A DNA stretch of 64,000 nt, taken from contig NZ_JAJNKA010000010.1 of assembly GCF_021533215.1 (NCBI RefSeq), positions 124,001-188,000 of the forward strand, given 5' to 3'. The translations under genes and the position numbers were made by a program. Below the pieces are notes generated by a model, which ran no database searches, was not told where the DNA came from, and worked only from the letters and a program-made list of their open reading frames with translations. Below, piece after piece: positions 54,961-64,000 of this stretch (position 1 is the stretch's first letter; every line of letters starts with the position of its first letter). The DNA comes from Portibacter lacus. GTDB lineage: Bacteria; Bacteroidota; Bacteroidia; Chitinophagales; Saprospiraceae.

Positions 54961-57384
54961 ATGACAAAACTTTTCAAACTCGTATTACTATTTTTTGTGC
55001 TAAGCTTACTGCCTACACAAAGTCAAGCTCAATTTTGGAAAAAGAAAAAAGAAACGCCTGCAAAGCCTGCAGAAAAGAAAGACAAAGACTCCAAAATCAA
55101 GAAGTATGATGAAATTATAAAAGATGGTGCAGTAACAGATACTGGACTATTCACAGTTCACCAAGTTAGTGATAATTACTATTTCGAAATTCCATTTGAC
55201 CTATTAGAACAAGAAATTCTTGTGGTGAGTAGAATCTCAGGGTTTGTAAAAGGACTCAACTTTGGAGGTGCAGGGACAAAATCTAAGCCTCAACAAGTGA
55301 TCAGATGGCAAAGAAAGAACGATCAATTATTGCTTCGAACGGTTTCTTATAATAGTGTTGCAAGCGAAGAAGATCCAATCTACCAATCTGTGAAAAATAA
55401 TAATTTCGAACCGATCATCATGGTTTTCGATATTAAAGCCTTTAATCCAGATAGTACTTCTGCGGTTATTGACATTAAGAGTTTATTTACAACAGATGTG
55501 GAGATGCTAGCACCAGTTTCTCCTAGGCAGAGAAAAGCATTTGAATTAGGAAGTCTAGATGGCAAGAGAAGTATGATTTCTAGTATGAAGAGTTATCCAG
55601 AAAATACGGAAATAAGACACATATTGACCTTCAAAGGAAAGAAAATTCCAGACAATCAAGTAACTGGGACCATGTCCGTAGAAATGAATCAATCCTTCAT
55701 TAAGTTACCTGAGATTCCATGGACGCCTAGAAAGTTTGATGCTAGAGTTGGTTATTTTTCAGTAGGTCAGATTGATTACAGTTCCAATAATCAGCGTGCA
55801 TCAAGTAATAGATTTATCACCAGATGGAAACTAGAGCCTAAAGATCCAGCGGCATATGCCAGAGGAGAATTGGTAGAGCCAGTTAAACCAATCATCTATT
55901 ATATCGATCCATCGACACCGCATGAATGGAGACCATTTATTAAGCAAGGTGTTAACGATTGGCAAGTAGCATTCGAAGAAGCTGGATTCAAAAATGCCAT
56001 CATGGCTAAGGACGCACCTACGAAGGAAGAAGATCCAGACTGGACACCAGAAGATGTAAGATATTCAACGATACGATATGTATCTACAGATATTCAAAAT
56101 GCAATGGGACCTCATGTTCATGATCCTAGAACTGGAGAAATATTGGAAAGTGATATCATTTGGTATCACAATGTGATGAACTTATTAAGAAATTGGTTCT
56201 TCATCCAGACAGCAGCGATTAACCCGCAAGCAAGAAGTATTAACTTTAAGGAAGACGTGATGGGACGGTTAATTCGTTTTGTAGCGGCACATGAAGTAGG
56301 ACATACTTTAGGATTACCACACAATATGGGTTCTAGTGTGGCATATCCTGTGGATTCATTAAGATCTCCATCTTTTACGAAAAGGATGGGAACAGCACCT
56401 TCTATTATGGATTATGCGCGATTCAATTATATCGCTCAGCCAGAAGATGGTGATGTTGGCTTGATGCCAGGAATAGGACCTTATGACAAGTGGTCGATCA
56501 AGTGGGGTTACACTTATTTCCCTGGAAAAGATGCAGAAGCATCGGATGCTGAACTAAATAAGTGGGCATTAGAAAAGGCAGGACAACCGATTTATAGATT
56601 CGGACGTCAGAGAGGAAATCCAACGGATCCTTCTGCACAGACAGAAGACTTGGGTGATGACTCGATGTTAGCAAGTGAATATGGAATAAAAAATCTGAAA
56701 AGAATTCTTCCTAAATTGACAGAATGGACGAAAGAAGATGGAAAAGATTATGCGCAGTTAGATGAGTTATACGGTCAGGTTTTCGGTCAATTTAATAGAT
56801 ATATGGGCCATGTTACTTCTAATATAGGAGGAGTATATGAGTTCCAGAAAACGTCAGATGAAGACGGAGCGGTCTATACTCCAGTTGATAAGGAAAAACA
56901 GAAAAGAGCGATGATGTTCCTTAACGAGCAATTGTTCAAAACTCCAACTTGGATGATAGATCAGGATATCATTTCTAAAACTCAAGAAAGTGGAATCGTA
57001 GATCTTATCACAGCTTTGCAGACGAGAACATTGAATAGAATATTCGAAGGTGATCGTTTATTAAGAATTATTGATAATGAAACCTTGAATGGCGATGCAG
57101 CTTATGGTCTAGATGACTTGTTTTCTGATGCAGAAAGTGGAATTTTTTCTAACATGAATCCTGATACCTACACTAGAAATTTGCAAAGAGCATTTGTAGA
57201 TCGAATGGGAGACTTAATCATGGAAAAAAATGACAAATACAAGCGTTCGGACATTAATGCGATGGCACGAGGAACATTGACTAAACTGAAATCTAAAGTT
57301 TCAGGACAAGGCAATGATCAGATGAACCGATACCACTTTGAAGATTTGAAAGTAAGAATTGATAATATTCTAGATCCGAAATAA
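54961..57384 (+). CDS. DUF5117-type zinc metalloprotease, secreted
   Basis: The frame opens at 54835, but the ATG at 54961 starts a proper signal peptide (KLFKLVLLFFVLSLLPTQSQAQ) and is preferred; the product is 807 residues. After a lysine-rich stretch (FWKKKKETPAKP) come the DUF5117-type beta domain (about 60-330) and a metzincin-like catalytic core with HEVGHTLGLPH (H444, E445, H448, H454), followed by SIMDYARFNY (Met-turn). The C-terminal 230 residues are helical (DUF4953-like). These large proteases are common in Bacteroidota, but their substrates are unknown. The gene ends with a strong terminator. Confidence 0.9.
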   Translation: MTKLFKLVLLFFVLSLLPTQSQAQFWKKKKETPAKPAEKKDKDSKIKKYDEIIKDGAVTDTGLFTVHQVSDNYYFEIPFDLLEQEILVVSRISGFVKGLNFGGAGTKSKPQQVIRWQRKNDQLLLRTVSYNSVASEEDPIYQSVKNNNFEPIIMVFDIKAFNPDSTSAVIDIKSLFTTDVEMLAPVSPRQRKAFELGSLDGKRSMISSMKSYPENTEIRHILTFKGKKIPDNQVTGTMSVEMNQSFIKLPEIPWTPRKFDARVGYFSVGQIDYSSNNQRASSNRFITRWKLEPKDPAAYARGELVEPVKPIIYYIDPSTPHEWRPFIKQGVNDWQVAFEEAGFKNAIMAKDAPTKEEDPDWTPEDVRYSTIRYVSTDIQNAMGPHVHDPRTGEILESDIIWYHNVMNLLRNWFFIQTAAINPQARSINFKEDVMGRLIRFVAAHEVGHTLGLPHNMGSSVAYPVDSLRSPSFTKRMGTAPSIMDYARFNYIAQPEDGDVGLMPGIGPYDKWSIKWGYTYFPGKDAEASDAELNKWALEKAGQPIYRFGRQRGNPTDPSAQTEDLGDDSMLASEYGIKNLKRILPKLTEWTKEDGKDYAQLDELYGQVFGQFNRYMGHVTSNIGGVYEFQKTSDEDGAVYTPVDKEKQKRAMMFLNEQLFKTPTWMIDQDIISKTQESGIVDLITALQTRTLNRIFEGDRLLRIIDNETLNGDAAYGLDDLFSDAESGIFSNMNPDTYTRNLQRAFVDRMGDLIMEKNDKYKRSDINAMARGTLTKLKSKVSGQGNDQMNRYHFEDLKVRIDNILDPK

Positions 57385-57451
57385 CTATTTGTTTTCAGTT
57401 TTTTAATCATTCGGATGATTATTCTAGGCTGAATGAAAAGATGATATAAAT

Positions 57452-57497
57452 AAAGAAGATTCAATGTACCTAGTTGTATGTTGAATCTTCTTTTTTT
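57452..57497. terminator. Rho-independent terminator after the metalloprotease
   Basis: A 13-bp perfect stem (AAAGAAGATTCAA at 57452-57464 with TTGAATCTTCTTT at 57481-57493) closes a 16-nt loop and is followed by further T. It lies 68 bases after the stop. Confidence 0.82.
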
Positions 57498-57561
57498 GTA
57501 ATATACTAGGGAAGTCAATTCATTTTCTTTTTATATTTTTGGAAAAGCTCAAATCCAAAAA

Positions 57562-58545
57562 ATGAAAAATCTCTTTTACCTACTTTTTCTGACCTTATTC
57601 ATTTCGAATTGTAAAGATGCTATTAAAAATAGTGAGGCAAAAATTGACATAGAAAAAGGGACAGCTATAGAAGCGGAAGATGCCGTTATCGAAGAAACGA
57701 GTAACATGGCTCAGCGGCAGCAACAGGAGCAGGCAGAAAAGTTGAAAGCCGAAGAACATCTAGACCTTATAGGTTTCTGGGTAGGATATTTTGAGAGAGA
57801 CAGTGAGGCTGATATTTTATTCGTAGATGAAGGTTATATCTGGAATAGAGAAAATAAAATTAACATAGCTATCGATCAGATAGATGGCAGTAATGTCGTC
57901 GGTCATAGTGTTGTCGCAGGAAATGATCGACCGTTCGAAGGAGAAATGATTTCTGAAGAAGATGGGAGTTACGCTTTCACTGTGAAAGAGCCGGGGGATG
58001 ATAGATATGATGGAATATTTACATTTACCATTAAAGATTCGGAACTAATAGGAACATGGTCAGCTTATAAGAAAATCGAAATTCCCAGAAGAAAGTACAC
58101 CTTAGAAAAAAAGACATTTACCTATAATCCTGATGTTATGTTAGAAGGTGCGAAGGAATACGTCGACTGGACAAAGAAAATTCAGACCAAGGAAAAAGTT
58201 GAAATGGCGGAGAACGAATTCGACGAATGGATTTCTACACAATTCGCTTCGGCAACCTCCTTGATTTATACGATGAATGCTTCGAATCGCTTGTTAGAAA
58301 AATCAGAAGTGGAAAATTTACAGAAAGGAGATCTAACGATTATCCGAAATACCATTTATGCGCGGCATGGATATTCATATAAAAATAGACCGCTTCGGGT
58401 ATTCTTCGATGCCCAACCATGGTATATTCCTGTGCATTCTAATATCAAAGGAGATTTTACAGAAATAGAAAAAGAGAACATCAAGTTGCTCTTAAAGTAT
58501 GAACAAAATGCTGCGGAATATTATGATACTTTCGGGAGAGGATAA
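57562..58545 (+). CDS. YARHG-domain lipoprotein
   Basis: A 327-residue protein with a lipobox (LFISNC at residue 17). Residues 68-195 are a beta-sandwich-like domain (LIGFWVGYFERDSEADILF, TFTIKDSELIGTWSAYK) similar to lipocalin-type or immune-like folds. The C-terminal 80 residues are a YARHG domain (TIIRNTIYARHGYSYKNRPLRVFFDAQPWY), a small cell-wall- or surface-linked module named after this motif. The function is not known. A TATTTTTG box at 57534-57541 fits a -7 element. It heads a tight cluster with DUF2306 and HD genes (9 and 5 base gaps). Confidence 0.86.
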   Translation: MKNLFYLLFLTLFISNCKDAIKNSEAKIDIEKGTAIEAEDAVIEETSNMAQRQQQEQAEKLKAEEHLDLIGFWVGYFERDSEADILFVDEGYIWNRENKINIAIDQIDGSNVVGHSVVAGNDRPFEGEMISEEDGSYAFTVKEPGDDRYDGIFTFTIKDSELIGTWSAYKKIEIPRRKYTLEKKTFTYNPDVMLEGAKEYVDWTKKIQTKEKVEMAENEFDEWISTQFASATSLIYTMNASNRLLEKSEVENLQKGDLTIIRNTIYARHGYSYKNRPLRVFFDAQPWYIPVHSNIKGDFTEIEKENIKLLLKYEQNAAEYYDTFGRG

Positions 58546-58554
58546 TTTACTTCA

Positions 58555-59217
58555 ATGAATCAAGCTAAGCGCCTCGTCTTTAAATCAATATGGTACTTAT
58601 CTATCGTTTATTTCTCCTACTTGATGTTGCTGATTACAGTACAATATATCCCGATCGATTTCGAAGTAGCATTTCTGCGAGTAAAGGAAGAAGCAATGAG
58701 CAAGATGCACTACCAGCTTGCATTTTTTAGTCATGTTTATACAAGTATAATCGTGCTTCTAGTAGGTATTACACAATTTTCTGAAACCATTAGAAAACGA
58801 TATGCTTTTGTCCATCGGAATTTAGGAAAGTTATATGTATTGCTTGTTTTGGTCATTGCCAGCCCTTCTGGATTCATTATGGCTTTATACGCTAATGGTG
58901 GAATTTATTCTAAGATATCTTTCGGGCTTCAAGCTATTTTATGGTTTTATTTTACCTTCGCGGCACTTAGGTTTGCAAGACAAAGAAAATGGGAGCAGCA
59001 TCAACAATTTATGATTAGGAGTTATGCGCTTACCCTTTCAGCGATAAGCCTTAGATTATTTAAGTGGATCATTGCGAACACGTTAGAATTGCCACCGATG
59101 GATACTTATCGGATCGTTTCCTGGTTAGGGTGGATTTTTAATCTTGTTATTGCGGAGCTATATATTTACTATTTTATTAGAAAAAATAACAGAGTATTTA
59201 CTAAAAACAAACATTGA
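58555..59217 (+). CDS. DUF2306 membrane protein
   Basis: A 220-residue protein with four or five membrane segments (about residues 15-35, 55-75, 87-107, 120-138, 185-205). The DUF2306 pattern is seen in QLAFFSHVYTSIIVLLVGITQF, the HRNLGKLYVLLVL block with a conserved His-Arg, and WEQHQQFMIRSYALTLSAISLRLF. Its histidines lie at membrane faces, and distant relatives bind haem or quinone, but nothing is established here. It is co-transcribed with the genes on either side. Confidence 0.85.
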   Translation: MNQAKRLVFKSIWYLSIVYFSYLMLLITVQYIPIDFEVAFLRVKEEAMSKMHYQLAFFSHVYTSIIVLLVGITQFSETIRKRYAFVHRNLGKLYVLLVLVIASPSGFIMALYANGGIYSKISFGLQAILWFYFTFAALRFARQRKWEQHQQFMIRSYALTLSAISLRLFKWIIANTLELPPMDTYRIVSWLGWIFNLVIAELYIYYFIRKNNRVFTKNKH

Positions 59218-59222
59218 CCTAG

Positions 59223-59879
59223 ATGAAGAAAGAAGAAGTTATATTAAAAACGGTCGAGTATGTGAAGGCTGTGCTTAAGGATGCTGAAGGAGGGCATGAT
59301 TGGTATCATATTTCGCGTGTTTGGAAGTTAGCTAAGCACATATCGGAAAATGAGGAGATTGATGGATTTGTAGTTGAACTAGGTGCATTACTACATGATA
59401 TAGCGGATTCTAAATTTCACGGTGGTAATGAAGAAATAGGGCCTATGAAGGCTAAAGAATTTCTTTCGTCGCTGGAAGTTGATTCGGAAACGGTTACACA
59501 CGTTCTAGAGATCATTCGTAATATCTCATTTAAAGGTGGGAATGTAGCGCAGCGGTTTAAGTCGAAAGAATTAGATGTTGTTCAAGATGCAGATCGAATA
59601 GATGCCTTGGGCGCTATCGGAATTGCTAGGACTTTTAACTATGGAGGATTTAAGAACAGAGCTTTGTATAATCCCGATATTAAACCGAATCTGAATATGA
59701 CTAAAGAAGAGTATAAGAACAGCACCGCTCCGACTATAAATCACTTCTATGAAAAGCTGCTGCTACTTAAGGATAGGATGAATACAGAAACAGGAAAGAA
59801 GATAGCGCTTCAGCGGCATGAATTTATGGAGCATTTTTTAGGTCAATTTTATAAAGAATGGGATGTTGATTTAGATTAG
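59223..59879 (+). CDS. HD-domain phosphohydrolase (YedJ-like)
   Basis: A 218-residue cytosolic protein of the HD superfamily. The metal site is complete: GGHDWYHISRVWKLA (first His), LGALLHDIADSKF (HD pair), and VQDADRIDALGAIGIARTF (last Asp). The sequence matches the YedJ/YpgQ group, which hydrolyses nucleotide-type substrates. It follows DUF2306 after 5 bases and ends the cluster. Confidence 0.9.
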   Translation: MKKEEVILKTVEYVKAVLKDAEGGHDWYHISRVWKLAKHISENEEIDGFVVELGALLHDIADSKFHGGNEEIGPMKAKEFLSSLEVDSETVTHVLEIIRNISFKGGNVAQRFKSKELDVVQDADRIDALGAIGIARTFNYGGFKNRALYNPDIKPNLNMTKEEYKNSTAPTINHFYEKLLLLKDRMNTETGKKIALQRHEFMEHFLGQFYKEWDVDLD

Positions 59880-60128
59880 AAATAACGAGTTAAGTCCTTA
59901 ATAGTAGGTTTCTCTAAGCTAATTACTCTAAATATAATCTTGTTTTTAATATGTACTTCCATTTGGATACTTGAATGATTTCCTTAATCGTTATTAGAGC
60001 GACTTTTCATAGGTTTGTAACTTCGTATATAATTAAGGCAGAAAGGTTTTATAATGCCCGCGAAAAAAAAGTTGCAAATTCATTTTGTACAAATAAAAAT
60101 ATTGAATAACTCACATTTAGAATTAATA

Positions 60129-61499
60129 ATGAATAAACTACTGATCTTACTTATAGCGATTGTTTTTGTGGCCTGTGATAAAGAAAATACGGTTACTATA
60201 AATACTAACATCTCAGATCCTGAGGTGCCGCAATTATTGATAATGAACGAAGTAGAAATGATCTTCGATACCATTTCAGATTTTAACGGTACTCCATTTG
60301 TGCTTCCTGTAGGAGAAAAACCATCGATCCTGAAAGTTCAATTTGGAAGATTGGCTGATTATATCTATATCAGTCCAGGAGCCGAAATTACCATAAATAA
60401 GGAAAGAGGCAGCCGCGTGTTCAATATTGAAAATTCTAATGACGCTGAGCAGAAATTACTTGCGGAATTTGATAAGCAGATGGACATCGCTTCTGCGAAA
60501 TACAGTTTGAACGAAATAGCGAATGGTTCAGAAGAAGATTTTGAACATGCATTAAGCTTGAAATATGAGGAAGTGAATAAGTTATTAGCAGAGCATCAAG
60601 ACGCTTCTCAGGATTTGATTTCGTGGTTAGAAGCTAGGATCATCGCGAATAAGATTGAATCTAAAGTTTACTACCCAGACTATTATGAATATATAAAGAA
60701 AGAAGAGCCCGTTATTTCTGCGGACTTTTATAAAACGGAAAATGACTTAGATCTTAGTCGCAAAGAATTATTCTACTTTGATGATATGAAATCAGCAGCA
60801 TTGTCTTTGCTTGGTAGAGGTGTCAATTTTGAAGACTATGAAGATTTCACAGAATATTATGCAGCGCGATATAAGGTGATAGACGAGCGTGTGGAGAATC
60901 CAGAGATTGCTGAAATTTTAAAATTTGGGATTATAAATGATAAAATTAACTACGCTGGTGGAATACAGGGATTTGAAGATCAAATAAATGAGTACTTGAA
61001 AATAGCAAAAGATCCAAATAAGAAAATAGCCATAGAAAATCAAGTAGCGAAATGGGCTCATTTAAAGAAAGGGGCAGTAGCGCCAGATTTTACAGCTCTA
61101 ACAAGAGACGGGGAGGAAGTGAAATTATCTGACTTGAAAGGTAAGCATGTATATATAGATGTATGGGCAACATGGTGTGGTCCTTGTCTTGCAGAAATTC
61201 CATCATTAAAAAGTATGGAAGAAAAATACCATGGACAGAATTTAGAATTTGTAAGTGTCTCTATCGATAAAGAAAGTGATAGGGAAAAATGGAAGAATTT
61301 TGTTATGGAAAAAGACTTGAAAGGTATTCAAATCATGACAAATGAAGCTTGGCAAGCAAAAATGACCACCGATTATAATATATCGGGCATCCCAAGATTT
61401 ATCATGATTGATGAAAATGGAGCACTCGTAAGTGCAGATGCACCTCGTCCAAGTAATACGGTATCGTTTACAAAAATGGTTGATGGATTATTAAATTAA
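60129..61499 (+). CDS. TlpA-like thioredoxin lipoprotein
   Basis: The frame opens at 60054, but the ATG at 60129 gives a lipoprotein signal (LLILLIAIVFVAC) and is preferred; the product is 456 residues. The N-terminal 230 residues are a DUF4369-like and helical region. The C-terminal 140 are a complete TlpA/ResA thioredoxin domain with WATWCGPCLAEIP (C350, C353) and GIPRFIMIDENG (cis-proline). It should reduce disulfides in the periplasm. The domain order is the same as in the two paralogues at 38.5-42 kb, which have lost or altered the CxxC, so this is their redox-active relative. Confidence 0.93.
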   Translation: MNKLLILLIAIVFVACDKENTVTINTNISDPEVPQLLIMNEVEMIFDTISDFNGTPFVLPVGEKPSILKVQFGRLADYIYISPGAEITINKERGSRVFNIENSNDAEQKLLAEFDKQMDIASAKYSLNEIANGSEEDFEHALSLKYEEVNKLLAEHQDASQDLISWLEARIIANKIESKVYYPDYYEYIKKEEPVISADFYKTENDLDLSRKELFYFDDMKSAALSLLGRGVNFEDYEDFTEYYAARYKVIDERVENPEIAEILKFGIINDKINYAGGIQGFEDQINEYLKIAKDPNKKIAIENQVAKWAHLKKGAVAPDFTALTRDGEEVKLSDLKGKHVYIDVWATWCGPCLAEIPSLKSMEEKYHGQNLEFVSVSIDKESDREKWKNFVMEKDLKGIQIMTNEAWQAKMTTDYNISGIPRFIMIDENGALVSADAPRPSNTVSFTKMVDGLLN

Positions 61500-61649
61500 T
61501 CTCATAAGTGTCGCGAAATGCATGAGAAATGACGCCTAATTGTCATAGCTATGCAATAATGTCATGTTTCTTACAAAATTTATGTCGTCTAGTAGGGGGT
61601 TTATCCGTCGTGTAGTTGTCATGTAACTGGACTGAATAAATTTTAGAGA

Positions 61650-64000
61650 ATGAAACCTATAGTAACTGGAATGGTGCTAATTGCACTGTTTACCAACGTG
61701 TTATGCTATGCCCAAAACAATACTCCGATGGAGGTTTTGGTGAATATAGCCAATGACAACGCTCGTTTTATTCCTAAACAAATTTTTATAGAAGATCACC
61801 GAAACACAGATTACCTAGATTCTTACCTAACGAATTATGCAACGTTAAAATTAAACGAATCTCTACTTAATGAAATCGTGACACAGGAACTGCCTAATAT
61901 CGCGGTTGCTCTGCCATTACCTGATGGTAAATCATTAAATGCTAGACTTGTTAATTTTGATATTCGTACGGAAGAATTTTCTGTTGTTGACCAATTCGAT
62001 AACGAATTGGAAATTCCTGATGCCCAATTTTACAGGGGTGTATTAGATCGTGAAAGCGATGCGATGGCAGGAATAAGTTTTTTTAGAGATCGAGTTTATG
62101 GATTGTTTTCCAGCTTAAGTAAAGGAAATATAATCTTAGCTCAAGATCCTATTAATCCTGGAAATGGAGAGAATTATATTCTCTACTATGAAAGAGATTT
62201 ACTAATAGATCGTGAGAAATCTTGCGGAACTGATGACCTCAAGCCATTTGATGATTATCAATCTGTAACGTCGCGTTCTACAGGAAATGTGTATTCTTCT
62301 TGTGAAGATATAGAAGTATACATCGAAGCAACGAACAAGTTGTACCAGAAAATGGGCTCATCCACTGCAGTGACCAATTACATTACCGCTTTTTTTAATA
62401 GTGTTTCTATCATTTACAGAAATGAAGGAATCTATACTAGTATTAAAAGAATTAAGGTAAATACAACTGAAGATGGATATACCAATTTGACAACTTCGTT
62501 TGATAACTTGAACAAGTTTGGAGAAAACACGAAAAATAATTATCAACAATATGGTGCCGAATTAGCTCACCTTGTTGATTACAATGAGAATAATCTTGGA
62601 GGGGTTGCATGGATAAACGCAATGTGTATTAATTATATCTATTATCCTTCGCAAAACTATCATTATGGTGGTTACGCATATAGTAGTATCAATAATACAC
62701 ACGAAGATTTTCCTGATTACTCATTAACCGTATTCATGTTTGCTCATGAAATGGGGCATAATCTTGGATCTCAGCACACGCAGTGGTGTGGATGGACGGG
62801 AGGACCGATAGATAACTGTGTGAGCGTAGAAGGAACGTGTGATCCAGGGCCAGCTCCTGTGAATGGAGGAACCATTATGTCTTACTGCCACCTAACGGAA
62901 TATGGCATTAATTATAGTGAGGGATTCGGAGAAATACCTGGGAATCATATCAGAAGTATTCTACAAAGCAAAACTTGCAAAGAAGAATATGTTCCTAAAG
63001 GTGTAGTGAATTGTAATCCGAATACAACGGTTACTGCGAATAGAGAATGCACAGATGAAGATGGATGGACGCATTACTATTTCGATAACAATTCCACGGA
63101 TGAAGATGATGATGACTTATTACTTTCTGTTCTGAAAGGATCAGAAGATATAGGAGACTTAGATGATGGTTCACTCATTGTAAGAGTAAAAACTTCATCT
63201 AATGCTGGAAATGGTGCAACGCATATTGTAGATCCTGGCTATAGTGCTGGTGATGATTGGTATGTAATGAACAGATGGTTCGAACTTATTCCAACGGAAG
63301 AACCGAATAATCCGGTAACCGTACGTTTTCCATACACAACTGAGGACTACATGGATGTGATTATGACTCAACCAGCTGTTAATGCACATCAAGATCTTAT
63401 TTTTTATAAGATTAATACTCCGGGTAATCCTGATCCAGATTCTGGGCATAAGAATATTACGAATGATCAGATAACATTTTATGAAAATGGAACAACGGCA
63501 TCATTGAACGCATGGAAGTACATTAAAAATGGTACAAGTCATATGGCTGAATTTCAAGTAAGTTCCTTCTCCGGAGGTGGAGGTGGATTTTCAGAAACTA
63601 GCCAATCAGCAGTTCCTGTTGAAATTTTGACTTATGATGTACAGAAGGAAGGAAAGTTTGTTAGTGCAAATTGGTCTACTTCTCTAGAAATCAACAATGA
63701 ATATTTCACTGTTGAAAGATCATCGGATGGAAAAGTATTCGAAGAAATAGGCAGAATTAGTGGTCAAGGTAATAGTTCAGAACTGCAGGAATATTCATTT
63801 TTGGATAGAAATCCTAATGCTGGAATAAATTATTACCGTCTTTCGCAAACTGATTTTGATGGTACACACGTAGTAATAGGTGTACGGTCGATCAAGATGG
63901 ATTTTATACGAGAAATTAATGTTTTTCCTAATCCATTAGCGTCAGACCAATTAAATATTAATTACAGCCTAACGAATGCTGAAGATATTTCGGTTGTGAT
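61650..64000 (+). CDS. Reprolysin-like (M12B) secreted metalloprotease with type IX sorting domain, 3'-truncated
   Basis: The frame from the ATG at 61650 is open to the window end (783 codons). It starts with a Sec signal (about residues 1-24) and a propeptide-like beta domain (about 25-200). The catalytic site is HEMGHNLGSQH (H366, E367, H370, H376), with a Met-turn GGTIMSYCH about 45 residues later, as in adamalysin-type metzincins. A beta domain follows, and the visible end (LTYDVQKEGKFVSANWST..., INVFPNPL) is a fibronectin-like and type A sorting domain of the type IX system. A TTG-N18-TAAATTTT pair just upstream may be the promoter; if so, the mRNA would be nearly leaderless. Confidence 0.9.
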   Translation, partial: MKPIVTGMVLIALFTNVLCYAQNNTPMEVLVNIANDNARFIPKQIFIEDHRNTDYLDSYLTNYATLKLNESLLNEIVTQELPNIAVALPLPDGKSLNARLVNFDIRTEEFSVVDQFDNELEIPDAQFYRGVLDRESDAMAGISFFRDRVYGLFSSLSKGNIILAQDPINPGNGENYILYYERDLLIDREKSCGTDDLKPFDDYQSVTSRSTGNVYSSCEDIEVYIEATNKLYQKMGSSTAVTNYITAFFNSVSIIYRNEGIYTSIKRIKVNTTEDGYTNLTTSFDNLNKFGENTKNNYQQYGAELAHLVDYNENNLGGVAWINAMCINYIYYPSQNYHYGGYAYSSINNTHEDFPDYSLTVFMFAHEMGHNLGSQHTQWCGWTGGPIDNCVSVEGTCDPGPAPVNGGTIMSYCHLTEYGINYSEGFGEIPGNHIRSILQSKTCKEEYVPKGVVNCNPNTTVTANRECTDEDGWTHYYFDNNSTDEDDDDLLLSVLKGSEDIGDLDDGSLIVRVKTSSNAGNGATHIVDPGYSAGDDWYVMNRWFELIPTEEPNNPVTVRFPYTTEDYMDVIMTQPAVNAHQDLIFYKINTPGNPDPDSGHKNITNDQITFYENGTTASLNAWKYIKNGTSHMAEFQVSSFSGGGGGFSETSQSAVPVEILTYDVQKEGKFVSANWSTSLEINNEYFTVERSSDGKVFEEIGRISGQGNSSELQEYSFLDRNPNAGINYYRLSQTDFDGTHVVIGVRSIKMDFIREINVFPNPLASDQLNINYSLTNAEDISVV

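Overview
The window reads as a chromosomal piece of a marine-type Bacteroidota, most likely of the Saprospiria. Supporting signs are an AT-rich sequence, TonB receptors with a carboxypeptidase-like N-terminal domain, secreted proteins ending in type IX secretion sorting domains (type B at 20 and 43 kb, type A at 64 kb), many lipoproteins, TAnnTTTG promoter-like boxes instead of strong Shine-Dalgarno sites, and families typical of the phylum (YARHG, DUF4097-like adhesins, DUF5117-type metalloproteases, cryptochrome DASH). I see no rRNA, tRNA, CRISPR, prophage or insertion-sequence transposase. The genus cannot be told from the sequence alone.

Layout. 0-5.7 kb: 5'-truncated view of a secreted Gfo/Idh/MocA oxidoreductase, a GH95 alpha-L-fucosidase, a TetR-type regulator with a UVR-like tail, an alpha/beta hydrolase, and a deletion scar joining the remains of an AraC regulator and a zinc-type alcohol dehydrogenase. 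5.8-8.9 kb: an ECF sigma factor, its anti-sigma factor and two HHGD-rich adhesin-like exported proteins in one operon, with a plausible self-recognised promoter. 9-15.7 kb: cupin, two lipoprotein sulfatases, a luciferase-like oxidoreductase, an exported SUMF1-like protein and a coiled-coil membrane protein. 15.9-24 kb: rpe, a TonB-dependent receptor, four tandem 151-bp repeats, and a 1418-residue CUB/choice-of-anchor-L/Calx-beta/Ig-like type IX cargo. 24-30 kb: a Sco/cytochrome c cluster, cryptochrome DASH, a GH3 lipoprotein, a DUF389 membrane protein and a LolD-like ATPase. 30-36.3 kb: two glycosyltransferases around a third sulfatase, ribBA with a degenerate RibA half, a membrane protein and a small cytochrome c. 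36.3-43.6 kb: DEAD-box helicase divergent from a cold-shock-domain protein, then two thioredoxin-like paralogues and a type IX cargo. 43.8-49.2 kb: bestrophin, DUF2752, YqaE/Pmp3-like protein, SulP anion permease, a patch of structured repeats, and an AsmA-like protein. 49.3-64 kb: TPR protein, M28 peptidase, a membrane-anchored Ppx/GppA-fold protein, histidine phosphatase, subtilase, HEXXH metalloprotease, YARHG lipoprotein, DUF2306, HD hydrolase, TlpA-like lipoprotein and a 3'-truncated reprolysin-like metalloprotease.

Taken together, the accessory genes point to breakdown of sulfated, fucose-containing polysaccharide (GH95, three sulfatases, sugar oxidoreductase) and of protein (M28, S8, HEXXH and reprolysin-like peptidases), with export by Sec, the lipoprotein route and type IX secretion. 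No SusC/SusD pair lies in the window, so this is not a complete canonical polysaccharide-utilisation locus. The most promising unexplained elements are the four-copy 151-bp tandem array at 19.1-19.7 kb (hairpin plus a conserved hydrophobic micro-ORF in every copy) and the structured repeat patch at 47.5-47.9 kb; the two share a distinctive 5-bp stem / 3-nt loop palindrome design.
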